Positions 1-8,474 of a DNA stretch of 47,507 bases are shown piece by piece; the first letter of the stretch is position 1; the number at the start of each line of letters is the position of its first letter. The position numbers and the translations under genes were made by a program. Origin of the DNA: Streptomyces sp. OR43 (GTDB taxonomy: Bacteria; Actinomycetota; Actinomycetes; Streptomycetales; Streptomycetaceae); NCBI RefSeq assembly GCF_008042275.1, contig NZ_RDBK01000043.1, positions 1,925,719 to 1,973,225 of the forward strand, in the 5' to 3' direction. Below the pieces are notes generated by a model. The model was not told where the DNA came from. It ran no database searches and was given only the letters and a program-made list of their open reading frames with translations.

Positions 1-1074
1 TCCGCCGCGCGTCGCATCGCTCCCGTTCAGCACGCATGGCGGGTGGTCGGGCTGAGCGTGGCGGGTTCGGTGCTCGCTTCGGCCGTCGTCCTGTCCCTGG
101 ACGGGATCCCGGACATGGCGTACCTGTTCGCCGCCGCCGGTGGAAGCGCGCTGTTCATCCTGATGCCCGCGCTGTCCGGCCTGATGCTGGGGCGCCGCCG
201 TCGGCTGACCGGGCTGCTGCGGGAGCGCAACGCCTACCTCGAACACGCCCGGTCGCTCGCCGACGAGGCGGCCCGCATGGAGGAACGGGCGCGCATCGCG
301 GGCGAGATGCACGACCTGCTCGGCCACCGCATCGGCCTCATCTCGGTGCACGCCGGAGCGCTCCAGCTCGCCGCCGAACGTCAGGCGCCTCCGCTGGCCG
401 CCCACGCCGAACTCCTCCACACCACCGCGGGAACGGCGATGGAGGAGCTGCGCGGCATCCTCGGCGTCCTCCGCCACCACACGGACGAGGAGAGCGGGGA
501 GCGAGGGACCCGTGAGGATCTCTCGGCCCTCGTCGCGGATTCCCGGAGCGCGGGCGCCGACGCCGCACTGCACTGGAACGCGACCGGCGCCGCGGAAGCG
601 GATCCCCGGACCCGCCAGGCCGTCCACCGTGTCGCCCGCGAAGGTCTCGCCAACGCCCTGAAGCACGCGTCCGGAGCGCCGGTCCGCGTGACGGTCCACG
701 ACGAGGGGGACCGGGTGGTGGTCTCCGTCGTCAACGACGCCCCGCCCGTGCCGCGTTCGCCCGGGGGCGGGAACCGCAGCGGACTCGTCGGTCTCCGGGA
801 GAGGATCGGCCTGCTCGGCGGCACCCTCGACTGCGGGCCGCGTCCGGAGGGCGGCTTCGTCCTCGCGGCCCGGATACCCGCCCGGCCCGACGCGCCGCCC
901 GCTTACGCCGCCTCGATGGAGCCGGTGCCCGGCGGGGCGGGATCGAGGCCTCCGCTCTCGACGGAGGTCCTCACATGGCCGCGCCTGCTGGGCGGGGGCT
1001 GCGCGGCGATGCTGGTGCTGCTGCCGACGATCGGCGGCAGCCTCATGCTGCTGATCATGGCGGTCCTAGACTGA
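1..1074 (+). CDS. Sensor histidine kinase, NarL/DesK type (5' partial)
   Basis: Cytoplasmic transmitter of a two-component system; it would autophosphorylate and pass phosphate to the regulator starting 4 nt downstream. The frame is open to base 1, so the true start lies outside the window. Two hydrophobic segments come first (about codons 15-35 and 38-62). Then comes a HisKA_3 dimerisation region (ERARIAGEMHDLLGHRIG) with the phospho-acceptor His at about codon 104. The HATPase domain shows the N box (REGLANALKHA) and the G box (GLVGLRERIGLLGG). An extra hydrophobic stretch ends the protein after the ATPase domain, which is less usual. The signal sensed cannot be told from sequence. Confidence 0.93.
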   Translation, partial: SAARRIAPVQHAWRVVGLSVAGSVLASAVVLSLDGIPDMAYLFAAAGGSALFILMPALSGLMLGRRRRLTGLLRERNAYLEHARSLADEAARMEERARIAGEMHDLLGHRIGLISVHAGALQLAAERQAPPLAAHAELLHTTAGTAMEELRGILGVLRHHTDEESGERGTREDLSALVADSRSAGADAALHWNATGAAEADPRTRQAVHRVAREGLANALKHASGAPVRVTVHDEGDRVVVSVVNDAPPVPRSPGGGNRSGLVGLRERIGLLGGTLDCGPRPEGGFVLAARIPARPDAPPAYAASMEPVPGGAGSRPPLSTEVLTWPRLLGGGCAAMLVLLPTIGGSLMLLIMAVLD

Positions 1075-1078
1075 TCCG

Positions 1079-1723
1079 ATGATCCGCGTGCTGATCGCCG
1101 ACGACGAGGCGCTGATGCGCGCCGGAATCCGCCTGATCCTGGAGAACGACGACGGGATCCGGGTCGTGGCCGAGGCGCAGGACGCCCGTGAGGCCGTCGA
1201 GGCCTGCCGCGCCCACGTCGTGGATGTGGCCCTCCTCGACCTGCGTATGCCGGGTGACGGGATCGCCGCCGCCGCCGAGATCATCCGCCACTCCCCCCGT
1301 ACCCGGGTGGTGATGCTGACGGCGTTCGGCGAGGAACCGAGCGTCACCCGCGCGCTGCGCGCCGGAGCCCACGGCTATCTCCTCAAGGACACCGGCCCCC
1401 GCGAGCTCATCGAGGCCGTACGCCGCGCGGCCGCCGGGGACCCGGTCTTCGCTCCGCAGGTCACCCGCCAACTGGTCGACTTCCGGACCAGGTCGGGCCG
1501 CGGCAGCGAGGCCGCGGCACGGCGGATCGCCGGCCTGACGCCCGCCGAACGGGACGTCCTGCGGCTGCTGGGCACCGGCCTGTCCAACGCGGGGATCGCC
1601 GCACAGCTCCATCTGAGCTCGGGCACGGTCAAGGCCCACATCAGCAGCATCCTCACCCGCACCGACTGCACCAACCGGGTCCAGGCGGCGGTGCTGGCGC
1701 ACGAGGCGGGGCTGACCGGCTGA
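1079..1723 (+). CDS. Response regulator, NarL/LuxR family
   Basis: DNA-binding partner of the upstream kinase, 214 aa, starting 4 nt after the kinase stop. The receiver domain has the acidic pair D8/D9, phospho-acceptor D54 (ALLDLRMPG), a Thr in VVMLTAF and the conserved Lys in GYLLKD. The C-terminal LuxR helix-turn-helix begins at LTPAERDVLRLLGTGLSNAG and includes the recognition helix region SSGTVKAHIS. Length and domain order are standard. Target genes are not evident. Confidence 0.95.
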   Translation: MIRVLIADDEALMRAGIRLILENDDGIRVVAEAQDAREAVEACRAHVVDVALLDLRMPGDGIAAAAEIIRHSPRTRVVMLTAFGEEPSVTRALRAGAHGYLLKDTGPRELIEAVRRAAAGDPVFAPQVTRQLVDFRTRSGRGSEAAARRIAGLTPAERDVLRLLGTGLSNAGIAAQLHLSSGTVKAHISSILTRTDCTNRVQAAVLAHEAGLTG

Positions 1724-1825
1724 GACCGGGGAGGCTCGTCGGGCCGGTGTCAGTGGTTTTCGGCGGTGGGGCCGACGGCCCCACCGCCGAGGGCGGTCAT
1801 CGCGAAAAGCGGTGCCCCACCGGGT

Positions 1826-1930
1826 TCAGGAGAACGGGAAGGGGTACGCGGTCGGTCTCAGGGGAACGGGAAGGGGTATCCGCCGGGTTCAGGAGAACCG
1901 GAAGCGGTACCCGGTCGGTCTCAGGAGAAG
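1826..1930. repeat. 32-nt tandem repeat, 3 copies plus a partial fourth
   Basis: TCAGGAGAAC-type units begin at 1826, 1858, 1889 and 1921 (spacings 32, 31, 32), each followed by a GGGAAGGGGTA-like block in the first three. The fourth start coincides with the stop codon and last codons of the minus-strand gene at 1921-2277. The array therefore looks like amplification of that gene's 3' end. Confidence 0.8.
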
Positions 1931-2277
1931 ACGACCGACCGCACCAGCAGCCGGTCCGAGGCGCCGCCGCCCGGCCGCAGCGTGTAGTAGGCGTCGCCCG
2001 TGCAGTCCGCTTCGAGGAACACGGTCGCCACCGCGTCGGTGCGGTTCTTGGGCGCGTACGCGGCGGAGCCCGGCTCGGATCCCGGGCCCTGGATGTTGAT
2101 GCACGTGGCGCTGTCGGGGTCGTTCATGAAGCCGACGGCCTCGTAGCCGTCGGACGTCAGGTACGTGTAGCGGAACTGGCCGTTGGCGGCCGAGGCCGAG
2201 CCGGCGGTGGCGAGGAGCAGAACGACGGCGCCGGCCGACGCGGCCAGGGAGGAGCGGAGACGCATGGGGGTGTTCAC
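1921..2277 (-). CDS. Small secreted protein of unknown function
   Basis: Protein of 118 aa with a clear Sec signal peptide: basic start (MNTPMRLR), hydrophobic core (AGAVVLLLATAGS) and an Ala-x-Ala site near ASAANG. The mature part is about 85 residues with two cysteines (in SATCINI and EADCTG) that could form one disulfide. It is beta-prone and polar. No domain is recognised. It is transcribed away from the acyl-CoA oxidase-like gene, and its 3' end abuts the 32-nt repeat array. Confidence 0.75.
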   Translation of the reverse strand: MNTPMRLRSSLAASAGAVVLLLATAGSASAANGQFRYTYLTSDGYEAVGFMNDPDSATCINIQGPGSEPGSAAYAPKNRTDAVATVFLEADCTGDAYYTLRPGGGASDRLLVRSVVFS

Positions 2278-2536
2278 CTTTTCTCGGGCGTACGGAGATC
2301 AGGGCAAGCGCTGCCCGGACCGCCCGCGAGGCAATCGCCGCGTCGCCCGAACGAGGTGCGCGGAATCGTTCCTCCCGGGCATTCGGCCCTGCCGGACTCC
2401 GGGTCGGCCCCGGTCGGGCCCGGACGGTCTCGGTCGGCCCCGGACATCCCCGGTCGTCCACGGACATCCCCGGACGGGAGACGATGGTGACGCGTAAAGA
2501 TCGTTTCTGCGAACCGGCCCGCTCGTTGGGTCGGAC
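2278..2536. other. Divergent intergenic region with short GC repeats
   Basis: Separates the secreted-protein gene from the acyl-CoA oxidase-like gene and should hold both promoters. About 2395-2475 contains repeated CGGTCGGCCCCGG and CGGACATCCCCGG blocks (the latter at 2441-2453 and 2461-2473). No confident promoter hexamers could be chosen. Confidence 0.4.
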
Positions 2537-4342
2537 GTGAAGATCAACACGGACGCGCACGCGCAGTCCGAACAGCAACTCCTTCCTCGACTGCCTGAGT
2601 TGACCGGCCTCCTCTTCCGGGACGGAGACGAGGGCGCGGACGCGCACGGTCTCTGGCGCAAGGTGATCTCGACCGACCGGTTCCGCCATCGCGTCGACCT
2701 GCGTGCCGAGGAACGGTGGCAGCTGTCGTACGACCGGCTGCGGGCGCTGAACGAAGAGGTGCTGTGCCCGGAATCCCTGGCCCGGGATGCCCGTGGGCTG
2801 GCCGCCCTGCACGAGTGGACCTCGGTGGTGGACGGGGCCACGGCCACGGTGGCCGGCATTCACTACAACCTCTTCCTCGGCAGCCTGCTCGACGACGGCA
2901 CCTCACCGGCGCGTGACCTCTCCGCATTCGCCGCGCTGAACCGCACAGGAACCTTTCTGTGCACCGAGCGCGCGCACGGCAACGACGCGGCCGCGCTGGA
3001 GACCGTTGCCCGCTACGACCGCGAACGTGACGAGTTTGTGCTGCACACCCCGCACGAGGGTGCCCAGAAGTACATGCCCAACACCGGTCCCGCCGGCGGG
3101 CCGAAGACCGCGGTGGTCGCGGCCCGGCTCCTGGTCGATGACCGGGACCACGGAGTCTTCCTGTTCCTCACCCCGCTGAGCGACCGCCACGGCACGCTGC
3201 CGGGTATCACCGTGACGCTGCTGCCCGACCGCGTCGGCAGTCCCGTGGACCACTGCGTCACCGCCTTCGACCAGGTGCGACTGCCCCGCACCGCCCTGAT
3301 CCAGGGGGAGCACGGCGAGCTGCTGCCGGACGGCACGTTCAGCAGCGCCGTGGGCAGCCCGCGCAAGCGGTTCCTGCACGCGATCCGCCGGGTGACGGCC
3401 GGAAAGCTGTGCATGAGCGCGAGCACTCTCGGAGGCAGCCGCGCGGCCCTGGCGATCGCGGTCCGCTACGCGGGCATCCGGCACGTCTCCGGCCCCGCGG
3501 CCGGACAGCGCGTCCCGCTGGCCGCGCACCGCAGCCATCACGCCCGGCTGCTCACCTGCACGGCCACCGCCTACGCGATGACCTTCCTGCACCGGGCCGT
3601 CACCGACCGCTGGATCGCCCACGCCCCCGAAGACCGGGCCGAGACCGAACGACTGGTCGCGGTGGCCAAGGGCTGGATCACCTGGCAGGCCCGGGAGATC
3701 ACGATCGAGAGCCGGGAGCGCTGTGGCGCCCGCGCCCTGTTCCCGGTGAACGGGCTGGCCGAGTTCGCCGCGAACGCGGACGGAGCCATCACCGCCGAAG
3801 GCGACAACCTGGCGATCTGGTGCAAGGCCGGGGCCGAGATGATCTTCGGCCATCCGCTGCTCCCGGCACCGCCGCCGGCGACCGGCCGGGAATCGCTGAC
3901 CGACCCCGCCTTCCTGCGCCGGGCCCTCTCCGCCGCGGAGCGCCACTGGCACCTGGCCGCGCGGCGCGACCTGCGCGCCGGTGCCGGGGGCGACGCCCTC
4001 GGCCGCTGGAACCACGCGTCCGCCGCCGCCCTCGCCCTCGTCGGGACGTACGCGCTGGGCCGGGCCGCCGACGCCTTCGCCACGGCCTGCGCCGACGTCA
4101 CCGACCCGGGCACCCGCGCCACCCTGGACGACCTGCGCGCGCTGTTCCTGCTCGACCGGCTGCCCGCCCTGTCCGGACTCCTCCTGATCGAGAACGCCCT
4201 CACCCCTGACCAGGTCCGCTCCCTCCCCGACGCGGTGCGCGCGCTGACCTCCGGACTCGCGCCGCATCTGCCGACGCTGACGGAAGCCTTCGACATCCCG
4301 GAGGAGTACCTGACGTCGCTGCCGATGCTGACATCCGTGTGA
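2537..4342 (+). CDS. Acyl-CoA dehydrogenase/oxidase-family flavoprotein
   Basis: Protein of 601 aa matching the overall plan of acyl-CoA oxidases, which desaturate an acyl-CoA at C2-C3 using FAD. Visible traits are an N-terminal helical region, a middle beta domain (TGTFLCTERAHGNDAAAL, then EGAQKYMPNTG), and a C-terminal helical part with GKLCMSASTLGGSRAALAIAVRYA. The FAD-binding/base-region run GLAEFAANADGAITAEGDN is also seen. The length suits the oxidase rather than the ~380-aa dehydrogenase subfamily. GTG start. It stands alone between its own promoter region and a strong hairpin. The substrate is unknown; a secondary-metabolic or lipid role is possible. Confidence 0.8.
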   Translation: MKINTDAHAQSEQQLLPRLPELTGLLFRDGDEGADAHGLWRKVISTDRFRHRVDLRAEERWQLSYDRLRALNEEVLCPESLARDARGLAALHEWTSVVDGATATVAGIHYNLFLGSLLDDGTSPARDLSAFAALNRTGTFLCTERAHGNDAAALETVARYDRERDEFVLHTPHEGAQKYMPNTGPAGGPKTAVVAARLLVDDRDHGVFLFLTPLSDRHGTLPGITVTLLPDRVGSPVDHCVTAFDQVRLPRTALIQGEHGELLPDGTFSSAVGSPRKRFLHAIRRVTAGKLCMSASTLGGSRAALAIAVRYAGIRHVSGPAAGQRVPLAAHRSHHARLLTCTATAYAMTFLHRAVTDRWIAHAPEDRAETERLVAVAKGWITWQAREITIESRERCGARALFPVNGLAEFAANADGAITAEGDNLAIWCKAGAEMIFGHPLLPAPPPATGRESLTDPAFLRRALSAAERHWHLAARRDLRAGAGGDALGRWNHASAAALALVGTYALGRAADAFATACADVTDPGTRATLDDLRALFLLDRLPALSGLLLIENALTPDQVRSLPDAVRALTSGLAPHLPTLTEAFDIPEEYLTSLPMLTSV

Positions 4343-4355
4343 ACGGCACACCGGC

Positions 4356-4407
4356 GGCGATATCCGGTAACGGCAGCAGGAGGCGATACCCGGTAACGGC
4401 AGCAGGA
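4356..4407. repeat. 26-nt direct repeat, two copies
   Basis: Copies at 4356-4380 and 4382-4406 share GGCGATA(T/C)CCGGTAAC followed by GGCAGCAGG, differing at one base. They lie between the oxidase-like gene and its terminator; the second copy runs into the left hairpin arm. Confidence 0.8.
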
Positions 4408-4438
4408 CCCGCACCGCGCGTGGCGGTGCGGGTCCTGC
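4402..4438 (+). terminator. Hairpin terminator after the oxidase-like gene
   Basis: Perfect 16-bp inverted repeat (arms 4402-4417 and 4423-4438) around a 5-nt loop. No long T tract follows, as is common in Streptomyces. It may work for both converging genes. Confidence 0.8.
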
Positions 4439-4441
4439 TCA

Positions 4442-4509
4442 GCGCGGTGTGCGCCGCCTTGCCTCGTCGCGGTGCGCCGCCCTGCTTCGCGCGGTGTGCG
4501 CCGCCCTGC
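4442..4509. repeat. Triplicated ~23-nt repeat
   Basis: Three copies of a GCGGTG(TG)CGCCGCC(C/T)TGC unit begin near 4442, 4466 and 4489. They sit between the terminator and the 3' end of the minus-strand small gene. Confidence 0.65.
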
Positions 4510-4521
4510 GGCGGCGGACCG

Positions 4522-4737
4522 TCAGCTCTCGGCGGAGTCGTCGCCCGTCTGCCCGGCACCCTCTCCCGAGCCGGCCTTCTCGCGCATCTTGCGTACGAGC
4601 TCGGCCTTCCGGTCGGCTGCGCCCTGGCGGTCGAGGTTGCGGTGCGGGCCGTTGTTCTGCCGCTCGGTGCGGGACAGTCGCTTGCGCTTGCCGCCGCCCA
4701 TGCCCACGGGGTTGTTGATGTTCTTGCTCACGGTCAC
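4522..4737 (-). CDS. Small basic protein, DUF6243-like
   Basis: Protein of 71 aa, rich in Lys, Arg, Asn and Gly (NNPVGMGGGKRKRLSRTERQ, then RKAELVRKMREKA). The pattern resembles the small Streptomyces family DUF6243, called from memory. GTG start with GGAG 6 nt upstream. No membrane segment or catalytic motif. A nucleic-acid- or ribosome-associated role would be a guess. Confidence 0.7.
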   Translation of the reverse strand: MTVSKNINNPVGMGGGKRKRLSRTERQNNGPHRNLDRQGAADRKAELVRKMREKAGSGEGAGQTGDDSAES

Positions 4738-5013
4738 GGGGTTCTCCAGGTCATGATGCGAAGTGATCTACGGATGCGTCGGTGGGGGACGGGCGGCGAC
4801 GTCGAAGGACATCAGCAGGCGCCCGTCACGCTCTCACTCGTACATCGGCGTCTGGAAGAACATGACAACGACGTTACCCGGTTCCGCCGACTCCGCACAC
4901 CAGCCATAACGAAAAGGCCCTGGCGCCTCCGGCTCACGGCAGGCGGAGTGCGCCACGCCACCGCCGCACACCGGCCCCCTCCCGCAGGTCGCGAGAGCGA
5001 CTGGGGCGAGGGG

Positions 5014-5409
5014 TCAGGCGGACCGGGTGTCGGGGCGGGCGTCGTACTCGGCGCGAGCGGCGTCGATGTGCGTCAGGTGATTGATGCTCCACTCCAGCAG
5101 GGGAGCGGTGGCTCCGCGGAGGGCCCTGCCCATCGGGGTGAGTTCGTAACTGACGTGCGGTGGCATGACATTGCGCACCGTCCGGGTGAGGATCCCGTCG
5201 CGTTCCAGGCCGCGCAGGGTGACGGTGAGCATGCGCTGGCTGATCCCGTCGACGGCCCGCTTGAGCTCGGTGAAGCGGCGTGGCCCCTCGCTGAGATGCC
5301 GCACGATCAACAGCGACCACTTGTCGCCGACGATGCCGAGCACCTCCCGGACCTGGCACGGGTCCTCCGGCGGTGTCGCCCGTGACGCCCCGCCCTCGGT
5401 GCCGTTCAT
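5014..5409 (-). CDS. HxlR-family winged-helix transcriptional regulator
   Basis: Protein of 131 aa with the HxlR signature: an N-terminal Cys in DPCQVREVLGIVGDKWSLLI, then RRFTELKRAVDGISQRMLT (recognition region) and the wing around YELTPMGRAL. The ATG at 5409 is chosen because GGAGG lies 5 nt upstream; a longer upstream frame lacks such support. It is divergent from the alpha/beta hydrolase, so it probably controls that gene, often in response to a reactive electrophile or small metabolite in this family. Confidence 0.9.
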   Translation of the reverse strand: MNGTEGGASRATPPEDPCQVREVLGIVGDKWSLLIVRHLSEGPRRFTELKRAVDGISQRMLTVTLRGLERDGILTRTVRNVMPPHVSYELTPMGRALRGATAPLLEWSINHLTHIDAARAEYDARPDTRSA

Positions 5410-5501
5410 GGTTACCTCCAGAGAACCGGGGCACCTCAATGTGCCGTATTGATCGGGGTGCGACAGGTGCCGCACGATGATTTCGGTTCCTGAAGAGTAC
5501 C

Positions 5502-5538
5502 GAGGCACGAACGGGAACCGTCTGGTTTCTCGTGCCTC
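5502..5538. promoter_or_regulatory. Candidate operator in the HxlR/hydrolase divergent region
   Basis: GAGGCACGA (5502-5510) and TCGTGCCTC (5530-5538) form a perfect inverted repeat. A smaller AACC-GTCT-GGTT dyad (5516-5527) lies inside it. The site is about 32 nt upstream of the hydrolase start. Confidence 0.45.
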
Positions 5539-5569
5539 CATGCTCCGAAGAGGAAGAAGTCACCCCCTC

Positions 5570-6301
5570 ATGTCAACTTTTCTGCTGGTACACGGTGCCT
5601 GGCACAGCGGCCGGTGCTGGGAGCGAGTGGTCCCGCTGCTGGAGTCGGCCGGACACCGCGTGTTCGCGCCCTCGCTGACCGGCTACGGCGACACGTCGCA
5701 CCTGCTCGGCCCCGACGTGGGGCTCGACACGCACGTCGAGGACGTCGTGAAGCTGATCCACGAGGAGGACCTGACCGACGTGGTGCTCGTGGGCCACAGC
5801 TACGCGGGGCTCGTCGTCTCGTCCGTGGCCAACGAGGTACCGGAACGGATCGCGCATCTGGTGTACCTGGACGCGATGGTCCCGGAGCACGGCGAGAGCG
5901 CCGTCGACGTGCAGCCCATGTCCCAGCACCTGATCGACCTGGCCGCCGGGTCCGGCAGCGGCTGGCGCATCCCGCCACTGCCCGAGATGCCCGCGCCCCT
6001 CGGCCTGTTCGGGGTCACGGACCCGGCGGACGTCGCATGGCTGCGTACGACGCTCTCCGACCAGCCGGTGCGCTGCCTGCAGCAACCGGCCCGGCTGGAC
6101 AACCCCGCCCTGGCCTCGGTCCCGCGTACCCACATCCACTGTGTCGGCGCCGAACCGGAAGGCATCGTGCGGCGGCCCGTCCCCGCGACACAGCCCAACG
6201 GCTCGCCGGCACGCATACGGGAACTGCCGACCGGACACGACTGCATGATCACCATGCCGTCGGAGCTGAGCGAACTGCTGCTGGAGGCCACGCTTCGGTA
6301 G
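5570..6301 (+). CDS. Alpha/beta-fold hydrolase
   Basis: Soluble serine hydrolase of 243 aa. Features: oxyanion-hole motif HGAWHSGRCW near the N-terminus, nucleophile elbow GHSYAGLV, VYLDAMVPEHGES after the next strand, and a late catalytic His in PTGHDCMI. This resembles the plant-type esterase / salicylate-esterase-like group of small bacterial hydrolases. The ATG at 5570 is used because an AGAGGAAGAAG purine tract precedes it. Its divergent HxlR neighbour suggests induction by a substrate or stress. Substrate unknown. Confidence 0.9.
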   Translation: MSTFLLVHGAWHSGRCWERVVPLLESAGHRVFAPSLTGYGDTSHLLGPDVGLDTHVEDVVKLIHEEDLTDVVLVGHSYAGLVVSSVANEVPERIAHLVYLDAMVPEHGESAVDVQPMSQHLIDLAAGSGSGWRIPPLPEMPAPLGLFGVTDPADVAWLRTTLSDQPVRCLQQPARLDNPALASVPRTHIHCVGAEPEGIVRRPVPATQPNGSPARIRELPTGHDCMITMPSELSELLLEATLR

Positions 6302-6375
6302 CGCCGGCCGGTGACCGGGACCGCGGACGTGGGCCGAGGCTACGACGGCGCCGCGACCCGTACGTACCCCATGAC

Positions 6376-6757
6376 GTGATCCGCGAACTCCGGGCCGGAT
6401 GTGCAACCCTGAACGACCACGGGATCACGCCCGGCGCGAACGGCGGTCCGCCGACCGTTTCCGTCCTGGCGACCGCCGGAGTCCTCACCGTCCTCACCGC
6501 CCTGTCCGAGCCGCAGCTTCCTTCAGGCGTGCTCGACCTCGACCGGGCGGGCGGGAAGCTACCGGTCGGCTGGACACTCAGCCGCTCCACCGCGCACGTC
6601 ACCTTCGACCTGGTCCACACCGCGACAGGCGCGGCCCGCCCCGTGGTGGGACTTCGCAGGCGTCCAGTTTGTGTGGTGCCACTGCGCCGACGACTCCGGT
6701 CACGACCCCGAACCGTGTCCCGGGACGGCAGTACACCCGCGCCGGAAGGCCCCCTGA
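6376..6757 (+). pseudogene. Frameshifted hypothetical gene
   Basis: A coding-like stretch starts near GTG 6376 (VIRELRAGCATLNDHGITPG) with GC-rich third positions. At about 6635-6642, in a C-rich run, sense shifts by one base into a second frame reading PWWDFAGVQFVWCHCADD and ending at TGA 6755-6757. Joined, they give a protein of about 125 aa with Trp/Cys/His-rich C-terminal text. No family is recognised. A sequencing error in the C run is an alternative to true decay. Confidence 0.45.
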
Positions 6758-6819
6758 ACGGGACGAGGGCCAAGGCGCGCACCGCTATGGTGTCCTCCTC
6801 TGATCTTGGGGGGTCAACT

Positions 6820-8028
6820 ATGCGTATATCGCTTCGCTCTGGTGTCGTCAGTGCGGCCGCGGCGATTGGCCTACTCGCTGGGGTGACAGCGCCGGCCGCG
6901 GCCGCGCCTACGGGCTACGACCGCTGTCCTAAGGGGAAGATCTGCCTGTTCGACGGAGCGTATGGCGCGGGAACCATGGCAACGTACTCCGGCAGCAAGC
7001 CGACCCTGGGTTCCTTCGAGAACAAGGCTTCGTCCCTCATCAACCGCACGGCGTCCGACTACATCTGCGTCTACACCAGATCGTCTTACCAGTACATCGA
7101 CGGCGTACACGACGTTGTGATGTGGACCGGGAGCCATGAGGGTCTGGACCTGGCCGGCTTCCACGACGCCAACAGCCACCTGTCCAACAACGTCAGCTCG
7201 TTCCGTCTCGGCGGCACCTTGCACAGCTGCCTGACCGGACTGGACTACATGGAGTGGTACAACAGCAGCAATTACGACGCCCGGTCCGCCCGGACCTTCG
7301 GCGACCTCAACGCCGACGGCAGAAGCGACCTGCTGTTCCGCTCCCGCAACGGCCGACTGTGGTTCCTCCGCGGTGACGGTACCGGCACCCTCATCGGAGC
7401 CGGGTGGAACTCCATGACCGCGCTCACCAGGCACGGTGACCTCAACGGTGACGGCAAGGAGGATCTCCTCGCCCGTGATGCCTCTGGCGTGTTGTGGATA
7501 TACCCGGGCAACGGCAAGGGGTGGTTCGGTACCCGCGCCAAGATCGGCGGAGGCTGGAACAGCATGCGCCGCATCACTGCGGCCGGTGACCTCAACGGCG
7601 ACGGCAAGGGCGACCTGCTGGCAGCCGACACCTCTGGTGTGCTGTGGATATACCCGGGCAACGGCAAGGGGTGGTTCGGTACCCGCGCCAAGATCGGCGG
7701 AGGCTGGAACGGTATCAATGCCCTTGTCGGCATCGGTTCCTTCAACAAGGACACCACTAACGACCTCATTGCCCGTGACACCGCCGGCAAGCTCTGGCTC
7801 TACCCCGGCAATGGCAAGGGATGGTTCGGCACGCGCACCTTGATCGGTACAGGCGGTTGGCAGCGGTTCCGGTCGCTCTTCTCCGTCGGAGACGCAACCG
7901 GTGACGGCGACAACGATCTCTTCGGCGGCGGCCGTAGCACCCTCGACCTCTATGAAGGCACGGGTCAGGGCACCCTGAACTACCGCGAAAGCGACTTCCA
8001 GTGGGACGAACGCGAAACCGTCTTGTAA
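6820..8028 (+). CDS. Secreted protein: peptidase-inhibitor-I36-like domain plus FG-GAP/VCBS repeats
   Basis: Protein of 402 aa with a Sec signal peptide (RISLRSG, hydrophobic run, AAAAP) starting at ATG 6820 behind TTGGGGGG. Residues ~30-130 resemble the I36 inhibitor / beta-gamma crystallin-like module (CPKGKICLFDGAYG, ASSLINRT, then YTRSSYQYIDGVHD). Residues ~150-400 contain four or five FG-GAP-type blades with calcium-binding-like DLNGDGKEDLLARD and DLNGDGKGDLLAAD, each followed by WIYPGNGKGWFGTR. It would be extracellular and probably adhesive or ligand-binding. Two neighbouring blades are nearly identical in DNA. Confidence 0.85.
   Translation: MRISLRSGVVSAAAAIGLLAGVTAPAAAAPTGYDRCPKGKICLFDGAYGAGTMATYSGSKPTLGSFENKASSLINRTASDYICVYTRSSYQYIDGVHDVVMWTGSHEGLDLAGFHDANSHLSNNVSSFRLGGTLHSCLTGLDYMEWYNSSNYDARSARTFGDLNADGRSDLLFRSRNGRLWFLRGDGTGTLIGAGWNSMTALTRHGDLNGDGKEDLLARDASGVLWIYPGNGKGWFGTRAKIGGGWNSMRRITAAGDLNGDGKGDLLAADTSGVLWIYPGNGKGWFGTRAKIGGGWNGINALVGIGSFNKDTTNDLIARDTAGKLWLYPGNGKGWFGTRTLIGTGGWQRFRSLFSVGDATGDGDNDLFGGGRSTLDLYEGTGQGTLNYRESDFQWDERETVL
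7493..7710 (+). repeat. Near-identical FG-GAP module repeat (150-nt period)
   Basis: 68 nt at 7493-7560 recur exactly at 7643-7710, both encoding WIYPGNGKGWFGTRAKIGGG. The absence of synonymous change points to recent duplication or gene conversion. Confidence 0.85.
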
Positions 8029-8306
8029 GAAACCACTGATATCGCAGCCACACGAGCATCAGGCACTGCCGTATCCGGGGCGCCGGCCGAGACGTCCAAG
8101 TCCCCACGGCTCGAACCGGCTTGGGGGCGCAGGGGGCGAGCACGGCGCAGACCCCGTGGGGTAGGAGCCGCCTACGGTGAGCACGTCTGCAAAGCAGGCG
8201 ACGGTGCAGGCCGGCGAGATCCACGCAGCGGTCCGGGCACTGTGGGCGAATTCGCCGAAGAGGCCACCGAAGCCGACCGGGCGGCGACAAGGTGCCGCAT
8301 ACGAAG

Positions 8307-8382
8307 AAGCCCCGGGCCGCTGGTCCGGGGCTTTCTCATGGAGCGCGTGACGAGGCGCGAACTCGTGCTCTGCGCCTGGGAA
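8307..8382. repeat. Degenerate attachment-site relic of tRNA-Gly (copy 1)
   Basis: 8341-8382 aligns with the tRNA-Gly 3' part at 25188-25229 over 42 nt with 7 mismatches. It is preceded by a terminator-like hairpin (arms 8307-8318 and 8322-8333), as at the real tRNA. The element-side continuation GGGAATCAACAGTGCT matches the other relics. It is the most diverged copy, so probably the oldest junction. Confidence 0.75.
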
Positions 8383-8474
8383 TCAACAGTGCTGGGACTC
8401 TGGTGCAGTCGCCTTGACCCGCATGGTGGACCGGTCCGGGTGAGGTCGGCAAGGTCTCCGGGAACCGTACTCGG

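Noticed and set aside
4784..4881. Short minus-strand peptides upstream of the DUF6243-like gene (MFFQTPMYE and MSFDVAARPPPTHP) as leader peptides
   Set aside because: Too short and without ribosome sites or attenuation structures to support.
5477..5569. Upstream extension of the alpha/beta hydrolase
   Set aside because: It would run through the divergent promoter and dyad; ATG 5570 has a purine-rich ribosome site and the fold starts there.
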